Source: Spinellus fusiger (taxonomy: Eukaryota > Mucoromycota > Mucoromycetes > Mucorales > Phycomycetaceae). From it: DNA of 64,000 nt. Both the position numbers and the translations under genes were made by a program. Location of the stretch: assembly GCA_025094145.1 (NCBI GenBank), contig JALLLS010000052.1:124001-188000 (forward strand), in the 5' to 3' direction. How positions within the stretch are numbered: the stretch's first letter is position 1; each line of letters opens with the position of its first letter. Of this stretch, positions 23,740 through 35,473 are shown piece by piece. Below the pieces are notes generated by a model. That model had not been told where the DNA came from. It saw only the letters and a list, made by a program, of their open reading frames with translations, and made no database searches.

Positions 23740-26700
23740 ATGACACACGATACTTCTGCTGGAGTACCTCGTCATGTAAGTAGCGGTGTGGGTATACTGA
23801 GGAAGAGGGAGAGAAGAAAAAGAGGAAGAAAAGGAAGAAGAGGAAGAACTTATATTTTTATAGGTGTTTACATTGCCCACGTTTGTTGATATTACACTGA
23901 CCCCATTCTGGTCTACCCTACGCAATGAAGAGGGCTTCTTGCTGCAACACTATGCTGCACCCGGAGCACCTCTCTTCAAGAGTCTTATTAGTACTATTGC
24001 CAGTGTGTAAGTGATAGAAAAGGAGAGGGAGGTGCTGACAGTGCATAGGTTTGATACAAAGCAATCCTCCTACCGTATATTATTCCAAAGAGATATCAAC
24101 TGCATCTGTCTACAAATAGCAGTAGCAGAAACAGAACATGCCATTGAGACTGCCTGGATATGGCTACAGTCCAACATGATGCCCTTTATTGAGATGGTGG
24201 ATCCTAAAGTGGGGAAGGAGTCTTGGGTGACTAGCATTATCAGTGACATGGTGGCTACTCTAGGCAAGTGGTTCAATCACTCGAGTACTCATAGGAAGAG
24301 GCAGATAGTGGTACAGATGAGCTCTCTAGTGATGAAGGGGTCCGAAATGCCTCACGCACCTTCCGACAGCTATTCAATGTGCCCTCGAGCGAGAGACTAG
24401 TCACATGTATGGCATTCTATTATGTGTGTTGCTGTGCTTACAAGACTAGACTATTCATGTGCCTACAATGGAAGACAGGGCTGGATGTACATTAGCGAGA
24501 ACTATCTTGGATTCTACTCTTTCTTACTAGGAATAGAGGCCAAAACCCTTATTGAACTCAAGGAGATTGAGGATATTACCAAGGACAAGACAAAAAGGAG
24601 TATGTTGGGAGATAGTCTGACTGTTATTACAAAAGACAAGAGAGAGGTAAAAGAATAAGAGAACAGAAAAGAAGAACAGAACAGAAAGATGTCCTTTAAC
24701 AGCGAATTATCATAGTAGCATCTCTTCACCACTATGTTTAGGCGTGATGAGGTAGGTGAGAAGTAAGTTAGAGTGTGTACTCATTGGATAGGTCTATGAT
24801 CTGCTGGTGCAATTGGCAGGGAAAGCCATGCTACGATTATTAAAGAACACAGTGGCTGATGCACCTGGGGCGTCCAATAGTGCTGTACCAAATGTAGTGT
24901 CTGTGAGGAATACACTTGCATCACGCTCACCTATGGAAACGGGTCAATTGACAAGCCCACTGAAGCATGATTTGGCAGTTCAGAAGAGAAATCAGAACTT
25001 CTGTTTTCATTACAGACTGCCACTGGAGGAGCAGCTGGTAGATGCACTTGAAGTAAACTATACAAAGCCGGGATCAGTGTATAGTAAATTCCACGGACGA
25101 GTGTATTTGTCAGAGAGTTTTCTAGCGTATGAGTCACAGGAACGACTGCCTCAGCCCCAACAGCACCAACCCATGTGCTGGCTTGTCCTTCCTCTATATA
25201 CGATTAAACGAGTGGAACGACTGAATACAAGTACCTATATTTCCACACTGTCTATTATAACATGGCACAAAATGGAACATATCTTTGAATTGCATGTGAG
25301 TTCTTTCCTACTCATGGGTTTGCTCATCCCCTATCAGGCCCATAGATCAGCCTGTGAGCACTTTTGTAAGGGACTACGCACCCATTTAACACGACAAACT
25401 GCCAATGGAAAGACACTCAAACAATTCTTAACCACATGTGAATCAGAACACCTCTTGTCATCAAAACAGAGCCTACTTGTAGACGTAGATGAGCCTGTGG
25501 GAGGACTGGGGATGAAGTTTGGGTATCCTGGCGATGCTAGAAAATCAAAAGACAAAAGCAAACTTGGTCTATGGCGCCACTATTTCCAAGGTAACCTACT
25601 AAACAAATAATAAAAGAGAAAGAAAAGGTTGGCATTGATTTCTTATTAAGCACGATGAGTGTGATTTAGAGAATGGCCGTAATCTTACTATGATGTGGCT
25701 GCCTGACTTTGGTAAACTTGTGCGAGTGGGATTACCCAACCGATTGCGTGGAGAGGTGTGGGAGGCCTGTTCAGGGGCCATGTATCTACGGTTTGCAAAT
25801 CAAGGCGTCTACCATGGACTATTAAACACTTATGCTGGACAAACTTCGATCTCTACAGAAGAAATTGAGAAGGATCTTAACAGGTCCTTGCCTGAATATG
25901 CTGCTTACCAAACACAAGAAGGGATTGATAGACTAAGAAGAGTCCTAACCGCCTATTCATGGAGAAATCCAGAGTTAGGGTATTGTCAGGCCATGGTGAG
26001 TGAAGACATGGAGATTTTTGTATGAATGTATGTTTGTATTTATCTATTACGGTGTGGTTAGAATATTGTTACCTCTGCCTTATTAATGTAAGTACACTGT
26101 AGTCCATGGTCCATTCACATGAATAGCTATACCACAGAAGAACAGGCCTTTTGGATTCTCAATGTGCTTGTGGATCGTATGTGTCCAGGATATTATAGGT
26201 AAACAAGAAAAAAGAAAAGAGAGTATACCTTTGTAGGAAGAGTACAGCTGTATTATCTCTTACACATAATGCATAGCACCTCCATGTACGGTGCTCTCTT
26301 GGATCAGATCATCTTTGAGCAGCTGGTAAAGAAAACAATGCCTATTCTATGGGACCATTTTAAAAAGAGAGACGTCCAACTCTCCGTTGCCTGTCTTCCC
26401 TGGTTTCTCAGTCTATACATCAACTCCATGCCACTTTTGTTTGCCTTTCGTGTTCTCGATTGTTTGTTTATGGATGGCCCAAAAGTCTTGTTTCAAATTG
26501 GGTAAGAGAGTGCTTACAGTAGAAGCTACACACACACACTAACATTGGCCATTTGTCATTAGACTTGGTAATCAGCTTTCTTACGGTACTCATAGAGAAT
26601 AATAGGACATTAACCTAGGCATTTGCTTATAGCTATTCTCAAACTCAATGGAGAAGAACTGTTGCAGACAAAAGACGACAGTGCCTTTCTTGATATCCTC

Positions 26701-28081
26701 AAGCAATTCTTCACTACACTAGACACTCCATTAAACCACGGTGAAAAGAGAGAATCCAAGAACCTCACAGTAAGTAGGCTACTTTCTGATCCTGTCGACT
26801 CACTCTACTTTCTAGAAATTCAACCAAGTCATGCTAGTGGCTGTAAGTGTCTACAAAGGAAGGGCCTCTATTGACAAAAGATGATCTATCCATATAGTAT
26901 AGGGAGTTCTCAATTGTAACAGATGAACTGATCCTTGAGTTGCGTCGACAAAACCAACTAAAGGTGGTAGCAGGCATTGAGTCTTATACTAAACGCTCTG
27001 CCATTCGCCATCTCAAGGACATTGCTGGATTTAATAAGGAAGACATTGCGATTGTCTATGATAAGTTCTTTGCTGCCCTTTACTATGCAAAGTCAAAGAG
27101 TGACAAGACAGACCGTATGGATGTAGAGACATTTCACAGCTTTTTGGGAACATTAACAGAATGGGCCCAACCAGAGCCATTGGATGGTTCTGTGGAGATG
27201 ACGATTCACTACCAACTAGGAGAGGCCTTTGTGCATAGACTGTTCAAGTACTTCCACCATGACCATTATTCTGGGATTAACTTTCAGGATGTTGTTCTTG
27301 GTCTGAGTGATATTCTTCATGGTGTAAGTCATAGAAAAATAGACACTTTATGCGTCTTTTATCAGCCCTACTCACTCAACACCAGGATCTGATGAGTCAA
27401 ATAGGACTCTTCTTTACACTTTATGCTCAAGACAAACAACAAGTATTAACCAGTAGGGACATTGTGACAATGGGAAAAGAGATCTTTTGGTTGCTTCGAC
27501 AGTTGAAAGGAGATACAATAGCATGGGATGCTGTGTGTAGTCTAATGGTACACAGCTACGAACAATATGAAATCACCCTTGGCTATGAAAACAACAATGG
27601 GCTACTTGCCCATCGTTTAGCAGAACTCTCCATGACAGACCAATCTGCCTCTCTTTATGAACGTACTTCTCAACTGGAGAGTATTCTTTCTGACGTACAT
27701 TTTCCCCTTATTGAAATCTCACTGCCCTGTTTCCGTATGGTGGTGCTGATCAATGAGACACTGGAGATCTTTTTTGATTCTGGCTTTAGTCATAGTTTTA
27801 TGCTGGAGAAGTCTGCTGCAGAAAGACAAAAGAGTCTGGGGCGTGAACTGTTTGATAATCTATTCACACAAGGAAAACATTTGGCCAAAGAGACAATTGC
27901 TTACAGACCTCGGTTATCGCCTGTACCTTCACCTTCTAATTCCCAAATGACAGGAAGAACCTCTCCTACCCCGTCCTATTTCTTGGGAGCAACATCGACT
28001 GTGGATAGACCAGGACAAGAAACAACCATGTCGGATGAAATTGATCATTTGTTAACAGAATTAGGCCATTTGGATGTATAA
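23740..28081 (+). CDS. GRAM-TBC domain RabGAP (Gyp2/TBC1D8-9 type)
   Basis: These proteins stimulate GTP hydrolysis by Rab GTPases. Visible parts in order: N-terminal exon [31 protein letters not shown]; a helical region with [23 protein letters not shown] domain 1 ([29 protein letters not shown]); GRAM domain 2 ([33 protein letters not shown]); TBC domain ([19 protein letters not shown]) with the catalytic Arg finger in IEKDLNR and the Gln finger in [25 protein letters not shown]; then a C-terminal EF-hand-like helical region as in TBC1D8/9. About ten introns are needed. One near 24263 can be read with a GC donor (24264-24304) or a GT donor four bases on; both keep the frame. The stop is at 28079-28081. 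Confidence 0.88.
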
Positions 28082-28412
28082 AGAGAGGGAGAGAGAGGGA
28101 GAAAGAGAGAGAGAGATGAAGTGTGTAATTTATGCCTAATGCTATGACTGAAATAGTATTTTATAAAGAGTCAAGTCATTCCAACACACCGATACTATGT
28201 GGATGACCCTTATAAAGTGGGTCTGCTGTGTCTATTCTTATAATGATAAAGAAGTACGCTGCTTCTATTCATTTCTCTTTCTTTTTTTTACTCACTCACT
28301 CACCCACTCACTCACTATGTATCTATCTATATCCACACACTCAACAAATAAGCAGACCAAGCGTTCGCATATATTCAATGACAAGATGATTCTTTTCTTT
28401 TTTTTTGTTTCT
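28082..28412. other. Convergent 3' region between the RabGAP and eL32 genes
   Basis: Starts with a GAGAGAGGGA-type purine repeat and ends in T-rich sequence. It contains CACTCACTCAC-like repeats near 28290-28320. No gene or RNA was recognised. Confidence 0.4.
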
Positions 28413-28808
28413 TTACTCCTGGGATCTAAGACGAGCACCAGCGTTGATCACCTTGACGTTCAACTGAGCAGCACGTTCAATGATGGCAACACGCTTTTTG
28501 GAGGAGACGTTGTGGGCAATCTCAGCAGCGTAGGTGCGGTTGTGCATCAACAACAAGCTGAGTTCACGGACGTTGGAGACAGTGAACTTGCGGAAACCGT
28601 TGGGGAGCAAGTTGCGGGTCTTCTTGGCGGAACCGTAACCGATCTTGGGCATGGGAGCAGTTCCCTTGAAACGTCTGCGCATACCGTTATCGATACCCTT
28701 GGGCTTTCTCCATGACTCACCAACACGCATGAAGCGGTTAGATTGGTGGCGCTTGAAGTGAGCAGTACGCTTCTTTACGATGGTGTGCTTAACGGCGGGA
28801 GTGACCAT
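28413..28808 (-). CDS. RPL32: 60S ribosomal protein eL32
   Basis: Intronless 131-residue frame with the eL32 signature: [54 protein letters not shown], and [15 protein letters not shown] at the end. The length matches the eukaryotic family and no key block is missing. It is a structural protein of the large ribosomal subunit. Codons are noticeably more GC-rich at third positions than in neighbouring genes, as expected of a highly expressed gene. A short 5'-UTR intron just upstream of the start (about 28815-28865) is possible from the splice-like signals but is not needed for coding. Confidence 0.97.
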   Translation of the reverse strand: MVTPAVKHTIVKKRTAHFKRHQSNRFMRVGESWRKPKGIDNGMRRRFKGTAPMPKIGYGSAKKTRNLLPNGFRKFTVSNVRELSLLLMHNRTYAAEIAHNVSSKKRVAIIERAAQLNVKVINAGARLRSQE

Positions 28809-29213
28809 TGTTACTGTAGACAGATCAGTATCTTTCTTATGGATGGATGGATTTTATTGCTTACCTTCAAACGATGGATGGATGCAAAGAGGAAGAGCAA
28901 GGATTCGAAGCCCCGTAAAATTTTAATCGGGGGTGCTGATTCTCCGCACAGGCGAATATGAATTTTTTGCTCTTTCTTCTCCATTTGTTTCTATTTTCTT
29001 TTCTTTTCTTTTTTTTTCTTCTTTTTTTTTCGCTAGGTGGGTCTATAAAGAGAACTTGTTTTATTGTAAAGAAATAAATATAATTTCACGGTTTATAAAG
29101 AGTCTACAAAGAATAGACTATAGATGCCATAGTAATAGTGGAAAATAAAATAAAATAAATAAGAAATAAGAAATAAAAAGGACGTGTCTTTTTTTTTTCT
29201 CTTTCTTCCACTG

Positions 29214-29654
29214 TTACCATGGCATTGTCGGGATGTCAATCATTGCATAATCACAGTGAGTCCAATGGATTTCGGTAGAGTGAACGGTTTCTTTAGCAAG
29301 AATTGTTTCGGTAGCAAGTATGCTTAGTGACACTCTCCTATTAAAAAACAGAGATGAAGAGAGAGAGAGATGGAAAGAGAAAAAGGGATCTCTTACTCAA
29401 TAGGAAAAAGTAGTAGTGGGTGATTATAAGAGAACATCCCCCGAATACAGCCATGGTTGCCATGATGGCTCTCTTCCTCCTGCTTAGTACTATCTTAGGA
29501 GGTGCGCTAGAAAGGGATAAGGGATAATTTCTGTTTTGCCTGAATCCTTCCAACATTCCTTGCTTACCTTATAGACAAGCTTGAGTTTCTTCTGATGATG
29601 AAAGAATAGCATCACGCAACACCCAATGCCACGTGCTGGCCATCGTTCATACAT
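29214..29654 (-). CDS. Unknown small protein with one membrane segment
   Basis: I do not recognise this protein. Three exons can be joined in frame: MYERWPARGIGCC..KKLKLVYK (from 29654), then IVLSRRKRAIMATMAVFGG and CSLIITHYYFFLL, then RVSLSILATETILAKE and THCDYAMIDIPTMPW, with a stop at 29214-29216. The product is about 100 residues. The middle exon encodes one hydrophobic segment preceded by a strongly basic SRRKRA stretch, which suits a single-pass membrane protein, perhaps in mitochondria. Introns of about 85 and 60 nt have GT-AG edges; the acceptor chosen for the first (CTCCTAAG) is the only one that keeps the frame open. The start codon is tentative. Confidence 0.5.
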
Positions 29655-29783
29655 CCTCTTTCTTTTCTTGGTAGGGCTAGACTAGACTTTACACAGCAAT
29701 ATGCAATTTTACTTAAAGAAAGAGACTCTAAATTGTCTTTCTTGGATGATCTCTGCATTCTTTGGATTTCTTATATAAAGAAC

Positions 29784-30440
29784 ATGCACTCTCTTTCAAC
29801 AATCCCTATCAATAAACCATATTACAAACAACAATTGATTCAATTGATGTCATTTTCTGCTCGTACACGTCGTAATGCCGTTAGCACGGTTGAGGCAAAA
29901 TCAGTATGTGAGGCCTTGGTGCTGTGTACTGCCTGCCAAAACAAAAACCATCAACGCAATAGTAGTTGGACATCAAAAGGTCCACACCTTTGCATAAGAT
30001 TGTTTTCACGGATTCGCCATCGCTCCTCCTCCAACTCTTCCTCCAACTCCAATGCATCCTGTTCTTCCTATTCTTCCTTTAGTTCTCATGATCCTGCATC
30101 AGAAGCCTATCCTCCCACACATGAAAACACTTTGGAAACACCATGGGATAAATTCAACAAAGACTGCGACACTGCCCAAGAAGAAGTAAATTGTCCTTTT
30201 GTCTGTAGAAAGTAGTTATACTGACCAAGAGTACTTTTTTAGATTGACTGTGCTATTGAGACTTATGGATCTGTGTATTATGAAGAAGACTACAAGACAG
30301 CAAGGGTGGCTGTGGATAAATGCGTTGATACTTATCTCTGTTTACAACAAGACATGAGCCATACTATACAGCCATACACCAACCCAGCAAGCCGATTGCT
30401 GCAGTTACGAGTGCAATTAGATGATCTGTCCACACCATAA
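29784..30440 (+). CDS. Unknown Ser-rich protein with a helical C-terminus
   Basis: I do not recognise this protein. Exon 1 (to about 30185) has a basic N-terminus (MSFSARTRRNAVSTVEA), a Ser/Asn-rich low-complexity run and an ETPWDKFNKDCDTAQEE stretch. After an intron of about 58 nt (GTAAATTG..TTTTTTAG) the second exon reads IDCAIETYGSVYYEEDYK, then VAVDKCVDTYLCLQQDMS, and ends at a stop at 30438-30440. The C-terminal part is mostly helical and Cys-containing. The start could also be the Met at 29847. The gene is transcribed away from the small membrane-protein gene, with about 130 bp between the proposed starts. Confidence 0.5.
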
Positions 30441-30529
30441 GTTGGATCTCTCTGCACGCATTGTCATGATGGCAGTCATGTAAATAGACATGTATATAAA
30501 TAAATGTTTCTAGTCATTCTTCTCATTAT

Positions 30530-30812
30530 ATATTAGTATAAGTATAAATATAAGTATAAATATAAGTATAAGTATAGGTATAAGTATAGGTATAAGTATA
30601 GGTATAAGTATAGGTATAAGTATAGGTATAAGTATAAATATAAGTATAAATATAAGTATAAATATAAGTATAAGTATAAGTATAGGTATAAGTATAAATA
30701 CAAATACAAATACAAATACAAATACAAATACAAATACAAATACAAATACAAATACAAATATAAATATAAATATAAATATAAATATAAATAAAAGTATAAA
30801 TATAAGTACAGG
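30530..30812. repeat. Hexanucleotide microsatellite, about 280 bp
   Basis: Tandem 6-bp units TATAAG, TATAAA, TATAGG and ACAAAT run for about 280 bp. The variants are ordered in blocks (TATAGG-rich, then ACAAAT-rich, then ATAAAT-rich), which suggests several rounds of local expansion. Two long open frames across it (Tyr-Leu and Ile-Tyr dipeptides) are artefacts of the repeat. Confidence 0.95.
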
Positions 30813-31105
30813 TATATAACACTTTATCTATATCTGACCATCTCTACAGCCATGTTCATTTCCAAACTGGGATCTTTTGGGATGATATAGTTAGAGAATA
30901 GAAACGTGGTGGGCCAATGTACTCATTCTTGTAGATCCTTCATTTAAAACAGACCATACGCCTCCTTTGTGTTAATATCAGTCTACACTACAGTTTTCAA
31001 TGCTATATATTTATATATATAAAAGACAGAATGTTTTCTTTTTTTTTTCCTCCAAAGCACACTATAATCTCTATCTATTTTACTTTATAGAAAAATGAAA
31101 AGAGT

Positions 31106-32271
31106 TTAAAATCCATAAGTAGCGTGTAGGCGGTTGGTAAGATGTTCACTGGCAGTGATCAACTTCTCCTTCTCTACAAAAGGGACGATCTTACTAGGGA
31201 TAGGTTTCAATAGAACAGAGTTTTCAGGATGAACAAAAAAGGGAATAGAATATCGATCCAAATGTTGGTGTTCAGGAAGAAATACCACTCTATGGACAGT
31301 GGATTTAAACAGGCCATTGGTCCATGCCTCCATCAAGTCACCCACATTCACAAGCACTGCATTCTCAACAATAGGGGCCGAGATCCATTGAGATCCATTG
31401 AGTTGAACTTCAAGACCAGGTATGTCCTTCTGGAAGAGTAGGGTTAAGGATCCATAGTCAGAATGGGCACCCGTACGCACAGATGCTTGGTAGTCTTTCT
31501 CTCCTCCCTTGGGGTACTTGATCATGCGTAGGATTTGTCCACTAGTGCTGTGGTAAGCATGACGATCCTTAAACCAGTAACGGCCTCCTTGTTCTTCTGG
31601 GATCTAAGAGAAATGGTGAGCTCAGCCGTAATGAATTCTTCTCATCGTATAGCACTTACTTCAAGGGCAATGGCAAAGGCCTCAAGCACACGAAGAGCCG
31701 TGCGATGACATGCATAAGAGAACTCCATGACAGACTCCTGCTTGGAGGCAAAATAGGGTGGCAAGGGAGCAGCAGTAACACCATCAACAAAGTTCTTGAA
31801 ATTAAATGCTCTGTTTTGGATGAGATCGTTTTGCTTCTCAGTTCACTCACTCTTTGTGGTCTCCTTTATGCTGGTGCTCAGGATCAAGTCTAAAGAATAA
31901 GAAGAAAGAGATGGAAGATGGAGACATAAGTAGATCCACCACGCCCGAATGGATCACCTACTTCTCACTGTAAAGACCACTGTAGCCATGATTATTGGAC
32001 TGGATATTATATTTCTGCTTTTCTTCTAACGGCTCATCAAAATACTCCTTGGCCTTTTACATTTATATATTTAGATATGGATAGGACTGTGAAGGACAAA
32101 CATTTACTTTTGACTTACCATAGCAAAGGCACCATCCACCTGTGCCTGCGGTATTCCGTGGTGCAGCATATAGAAGAATCCAATAGACTTGCATGCCTCC
32201 AACACTTGACTTGATACCTTGAAAGGATCTTTTTCAAATTCAGAAAAGTCGATAATAGGAAGAGTCTCCAT
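31106..32271 (-). CDS. 2-oxoglutarate/Fe(II)-dependent oxygenase (isopenicillin-N-synthase-like)
   Basis: This enzyme class uses Fe(II) and 2-oxoglutarate to hydroxylate or otherwise oxidise small molecules. The N-terminal DIOX_N-like part reads METLPIIDFSEFEKDPFK and LEACKSIGFFYMLHHGIPQ. The catalytic core has the His-x-Asp pair in TGAHSDYGSLTLLFQ, the distal His in STVHRVVFLPE, and the oxoglutarate-binding RYSIPFFVHP motif. About four exons are needed; a middle exon carries the FKNFVDGVTAAPLPPYFAS segment. The stop is at 31106-31108. All metal and co-substrate residues are present, so it should be active. The substrate cannot be deduced. It is divergent from the reductase-like gene, with 170 bp between start codons. 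Confidence 0.88.
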
Positions 32272-32441
32272 AAAATATAAACAAGTAAAGAAGTCAATAG
32301 TGAAGGGAACAAGGGGAGGCCTGCCTTCATTCGGGAGTTGAATGACAACCCAAGCATCCATCCCAAACCCAGCTATTGATTTTTCCCAAGCACTTGTTTC
32401 CAAACACTTTATTCTCCTTATCCTTAGTATTCCTCCCACAA

Positions 32442-33262
32442 ATGCCCTTTGACTGGAGAGAGCAAGAGGCTTATGACACAGCACTGTCTGTCTATAAAAC
32501 AATGCCTGCAATTATGCTTGTATCTGTGTTGTGGATCAATGCGCCTTATGGTAGACAAAGAAGGGAACTTGGATTATGTATTTACTTTGCATAGGACGCT
32601 TCCGTAAGTTTTCCTCTGCCCTAACATTGAATGGTCCGTGGAGTTGGTGTCTTATGGAGACAGTGTCGCCTATTGTGTTTATGGTCTCCTTTCTATCCGT
32701 ACACACTGGGAAGGAGTGGCCTACAAGCCAGAAACTATGGGTGGCTATGTGGCTCATACACTATCTCCACCGTAGCATCATCTACTCCTGCCGTGCGCCT
32801 TCAATTGCCCCTATCCATCTCTCGGTGTCTCTGTCTGCTGCTGCATACAATGTTCTGAATGGATTTACTAATGGTGTATGGGTGGGACGTCATTCTGTTG
32901 ATGTTGATGGGTGGCGCTGGTGTGGCGTGTGTCTGTGGTGCATTGGCTTTATTCTTAATATCTACCATGACAATCTTCTCTTTCAACAGCGCCACAATGC
33001 AGCCGACACCAAAAGTAAAGACAGATACATTGTTCCAATGGGAGGTCTTTACAGCTACGTGAGCTGTCCAAACTATCTGACAGAGACAGTGGAGTGGGTG
33101 GGATTTCTGCTGGCTGCATGGCCAAGTCCACCTGCTCTTTTGTTTGTTCTTTCTACAGTAGCCAACCTATTTCCACGTGCATTAAGAACGCATGAATGGT
33201 ATCAACATCGCTTTACAAATTACCCTCTGGATAGAAAGGCAGTTATTCCATTTATTTTTTAG
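32442..33262 (+). CDS. Steroid 5-alpha-reductase-like membrane protein
   Basis: Family enzymes (SRD5A/Tsc13 type) reduce enone double bonds with NADPH in the ER. Exon 1 (from 32442) begins MPFDWREQEAYDTALSVYK and leads to a hydrophobic helix; a 45-nt intron (about 32551-32595) interrupts the conserved APYGRF motif. Exon 2 has WLIHYLHRSIIYSCRAPS, several membrane helices, and the C-terminal signature with YIVPMGGLYSYVSCPNYL and ETVEWVGF, then RTHEWYQHRFTNYPLDRKAV near the end. The C-terminal block agrees with the SRD5A1/2 group better than with Tsc13 or polyprenol reductase. Length (about 258 residues) is typical. Substrate is unknown; fungi often have members of unclear function. Confidence 0.85.
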
Positions 33263-33445
33263 TTTCTACTGCATAAGCAGTAGTATTTACAAAGGATACA
33301 CTCTTTTTCTGTTAATGAGCCCATATATTCAGCCATAGTATTATTATTATTATTATTAATATTTATTTTACAAAGGGGAGAAAGAAAGAAAAAAAGAAAA
33401 AGAAGAAATTCTACATTATAAACACTCTTGAAAGATGTTTAAAGA

Positions 33446-34600
33446 TCAAAGGTTGGACTCTGCAGTAGTAGCTTCCTTCTCAACAGCTTCCTTCTCAACA
33501 GCTTCCCTCTCAGCAGCTTCCCTCTCAGCAGCCTTCTTCTCAATAGCTTCTCTCTCAGCAGCTTCCCTCTCAGCAGCAATCCTTAATAGTCTCCTCTCTT
33601 TTGCTTTCTGACTCTGTCTATCAGTATATGGATTCTGTCCATTTAAGCGGAGGATTCGATAGTAGTGATTCCAGATATCCTTGGCGGCTCTCTTACTATT
33701 CAGCATCTCTCTTGTTTTTGTCATATCTCTTGTCTTATTGTAGCAGTCAAAGAACCTGAGCTCTTCTTCAAATGTCCATGGCGAACGATCCACCTTTGGA
33801 TTCAAATAGAAATGGTAGTGCTGTGAAATATGACGGGCGCTTCTTTCACTCTTCATTTCTTTTTGAATCAATAAAAAGTCCTGGTCACCATGGATCTTGA
33901 CCACCTTTAGAAGCAGCTCATCTTCTTCTTTTGTAAATTGACCTACCAAAACACATTCGACCATATCACTATTAACCTCAAAGCTTACTCCTTTAATAGC
34001 CTATGTACCTTTCTTTTTTGTGTTGACCTGCCACTTCCATCGCTCCAAGCACTGTCGAGGTGTACGTGTCGTCATATGCTTTGATACACTCACCCAATTC
34101 TTATCCCCCAGCATTCTAACCAGACCTACTAACCGCTCTGTTTCTTCTTCTGACCATTTACCATGTACAATCTTTGGGTTGATAGAGTGTTGCCATGTTT
34201 GTTTGATATGCAGCAAGGGTCTTGGCATAGGAAGTTTCCTCTGCACATAGGCCCAGTCGGTAGTTTCTTCATCCACTACCAATTCACGCAAACAGTCGAT
34301 TTCCTCCTTTGTCCAGGGGCCAATGACCTCTATACCAAACAGGGCTCTGTAGCGTTGTTGGATATTGCTTGGACTGCGACCTTCAAAGTGGGTTGCAATT
34401 TCTGACCATTTGGGTCCAAGGGTCTCAAAAAGCTCCTCGAGTCTACTTTTTTCTTCTGTTGTCCATGGCTTTCGCGTACGAGTTATATTAAACGCTCCTG
34501 TTTCGATTGAGTCTGTAGTGATGCTACTGAAGTTACGGAAGAAAAAACACTTGGATGCCTGAGGTTTTAACGCATTCCAGAAGCGTAGTGAGAGTGTCAT
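33446..34600 (-). CDS. Multi-repeat Myb/SANT protein with presequence-like N-terminus
   Basis: At least five Myb/SANT-type repeats can be traced by their spaced tryptophans: KPWTTEEKSRLEELFETLG, GPWTKEEIDCLRELV, GKWSEEETERLVGLVRMLG, GQFTKEEDELLLKVVKIHG and SPWTFEEELRFFDCYNK. The recognition-helix ends read RSPSNIQQRYRALF, RTPRQCLERWKW and RSARHISQHYHFY. The first 30 residues (MTLSLRFWNALKPQASKCFF then RNFSS) lack acids, are rich in Arg, Lys, Ser and aromatic residues, and look like a mitochondrial targeting sequence ending near RNFS|S. The C-terminus is a repeated Ala-Glu-Arg-Glu helix, probably from a short DNA repeat. One intron (about 51 nt, near 33975-34030) is needed. DNA binding is inferred; the target is unknown. 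Confidence 0.78.
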
Positions 34601-35473
34601 AAGAAAGAGAGCGAGATAGGGCCTATCTGACTCTTCTTGCTGTTTATTTGTGACTGTTGATTGAGTACCCCGAAGGATGGCAGTGCTGTGAAGAAGTGTA
34701 TTGTTACAAATGAGGGAAGAACATTGCCCGTGTATTATAAAAGAAAATACTATTGAATAGTTAGTCCTGTATTAGTTATGTACTGGAAGAAGATACACAG
34801 ATAGTCTTTGAGAAATACTATTCTTGCCTAATTAAAACACACGTCTTGCTATTGGGGTTTCGAACAGTATGTTTGTATTGTTGAGAGTATAGAGGAATTT
34901 GACCGGCACCTTCCAAAAGACATTGCTATTGTATAGATTATATTAATATAACATGGTCTGAAAAGTATATAAGTAGTTGTAATTGTTGTAGTATAGAACT
35001 TTGAGAAATACAACTCTTTTTATTACCAAAAACACCTCTTGTTCCTGTTCGTTTCTGAACACTCATGTTATTTAGTTCTTGTTCTTTTTATATAACTGGC
35101 TAAGCAAACATTATTGCATATGTATCAGGAAAAGTTTCCAAGATTTGATTCATTTTCATCAATAGAAGCTGAGACTTTCTTAGGAATACGAACATAGGGT
35201 TTAATACAAAGGGTAAAATAATATTGCTTTTTCTTTTTAACAGAAATTAGAGCAAGCACGTCTACATATCAGGAGATTTTTAGGATATAAAAGAAAATAG
35301 TCGAAATACAATTGTTTAAGAAATGACACATCGATTTGAAAAGGTGTGAAAATAAGTTGACGTATTCATGTTAGTTTTTATTTATTTAAAAACTATGTTG
35401 ATTTACCTGTAAATATCTGAATCACATAGGAAACCACTTTCGATGTAGTGATATATAATATAAATATAAATAT

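Noticed and set aside
30526..30822. Long open frames of Tyr-Leu and Ile-Tyr dipeptides
   Set aside because: They follow from the hexamer microsatellite, which is open in several frames; not genes.
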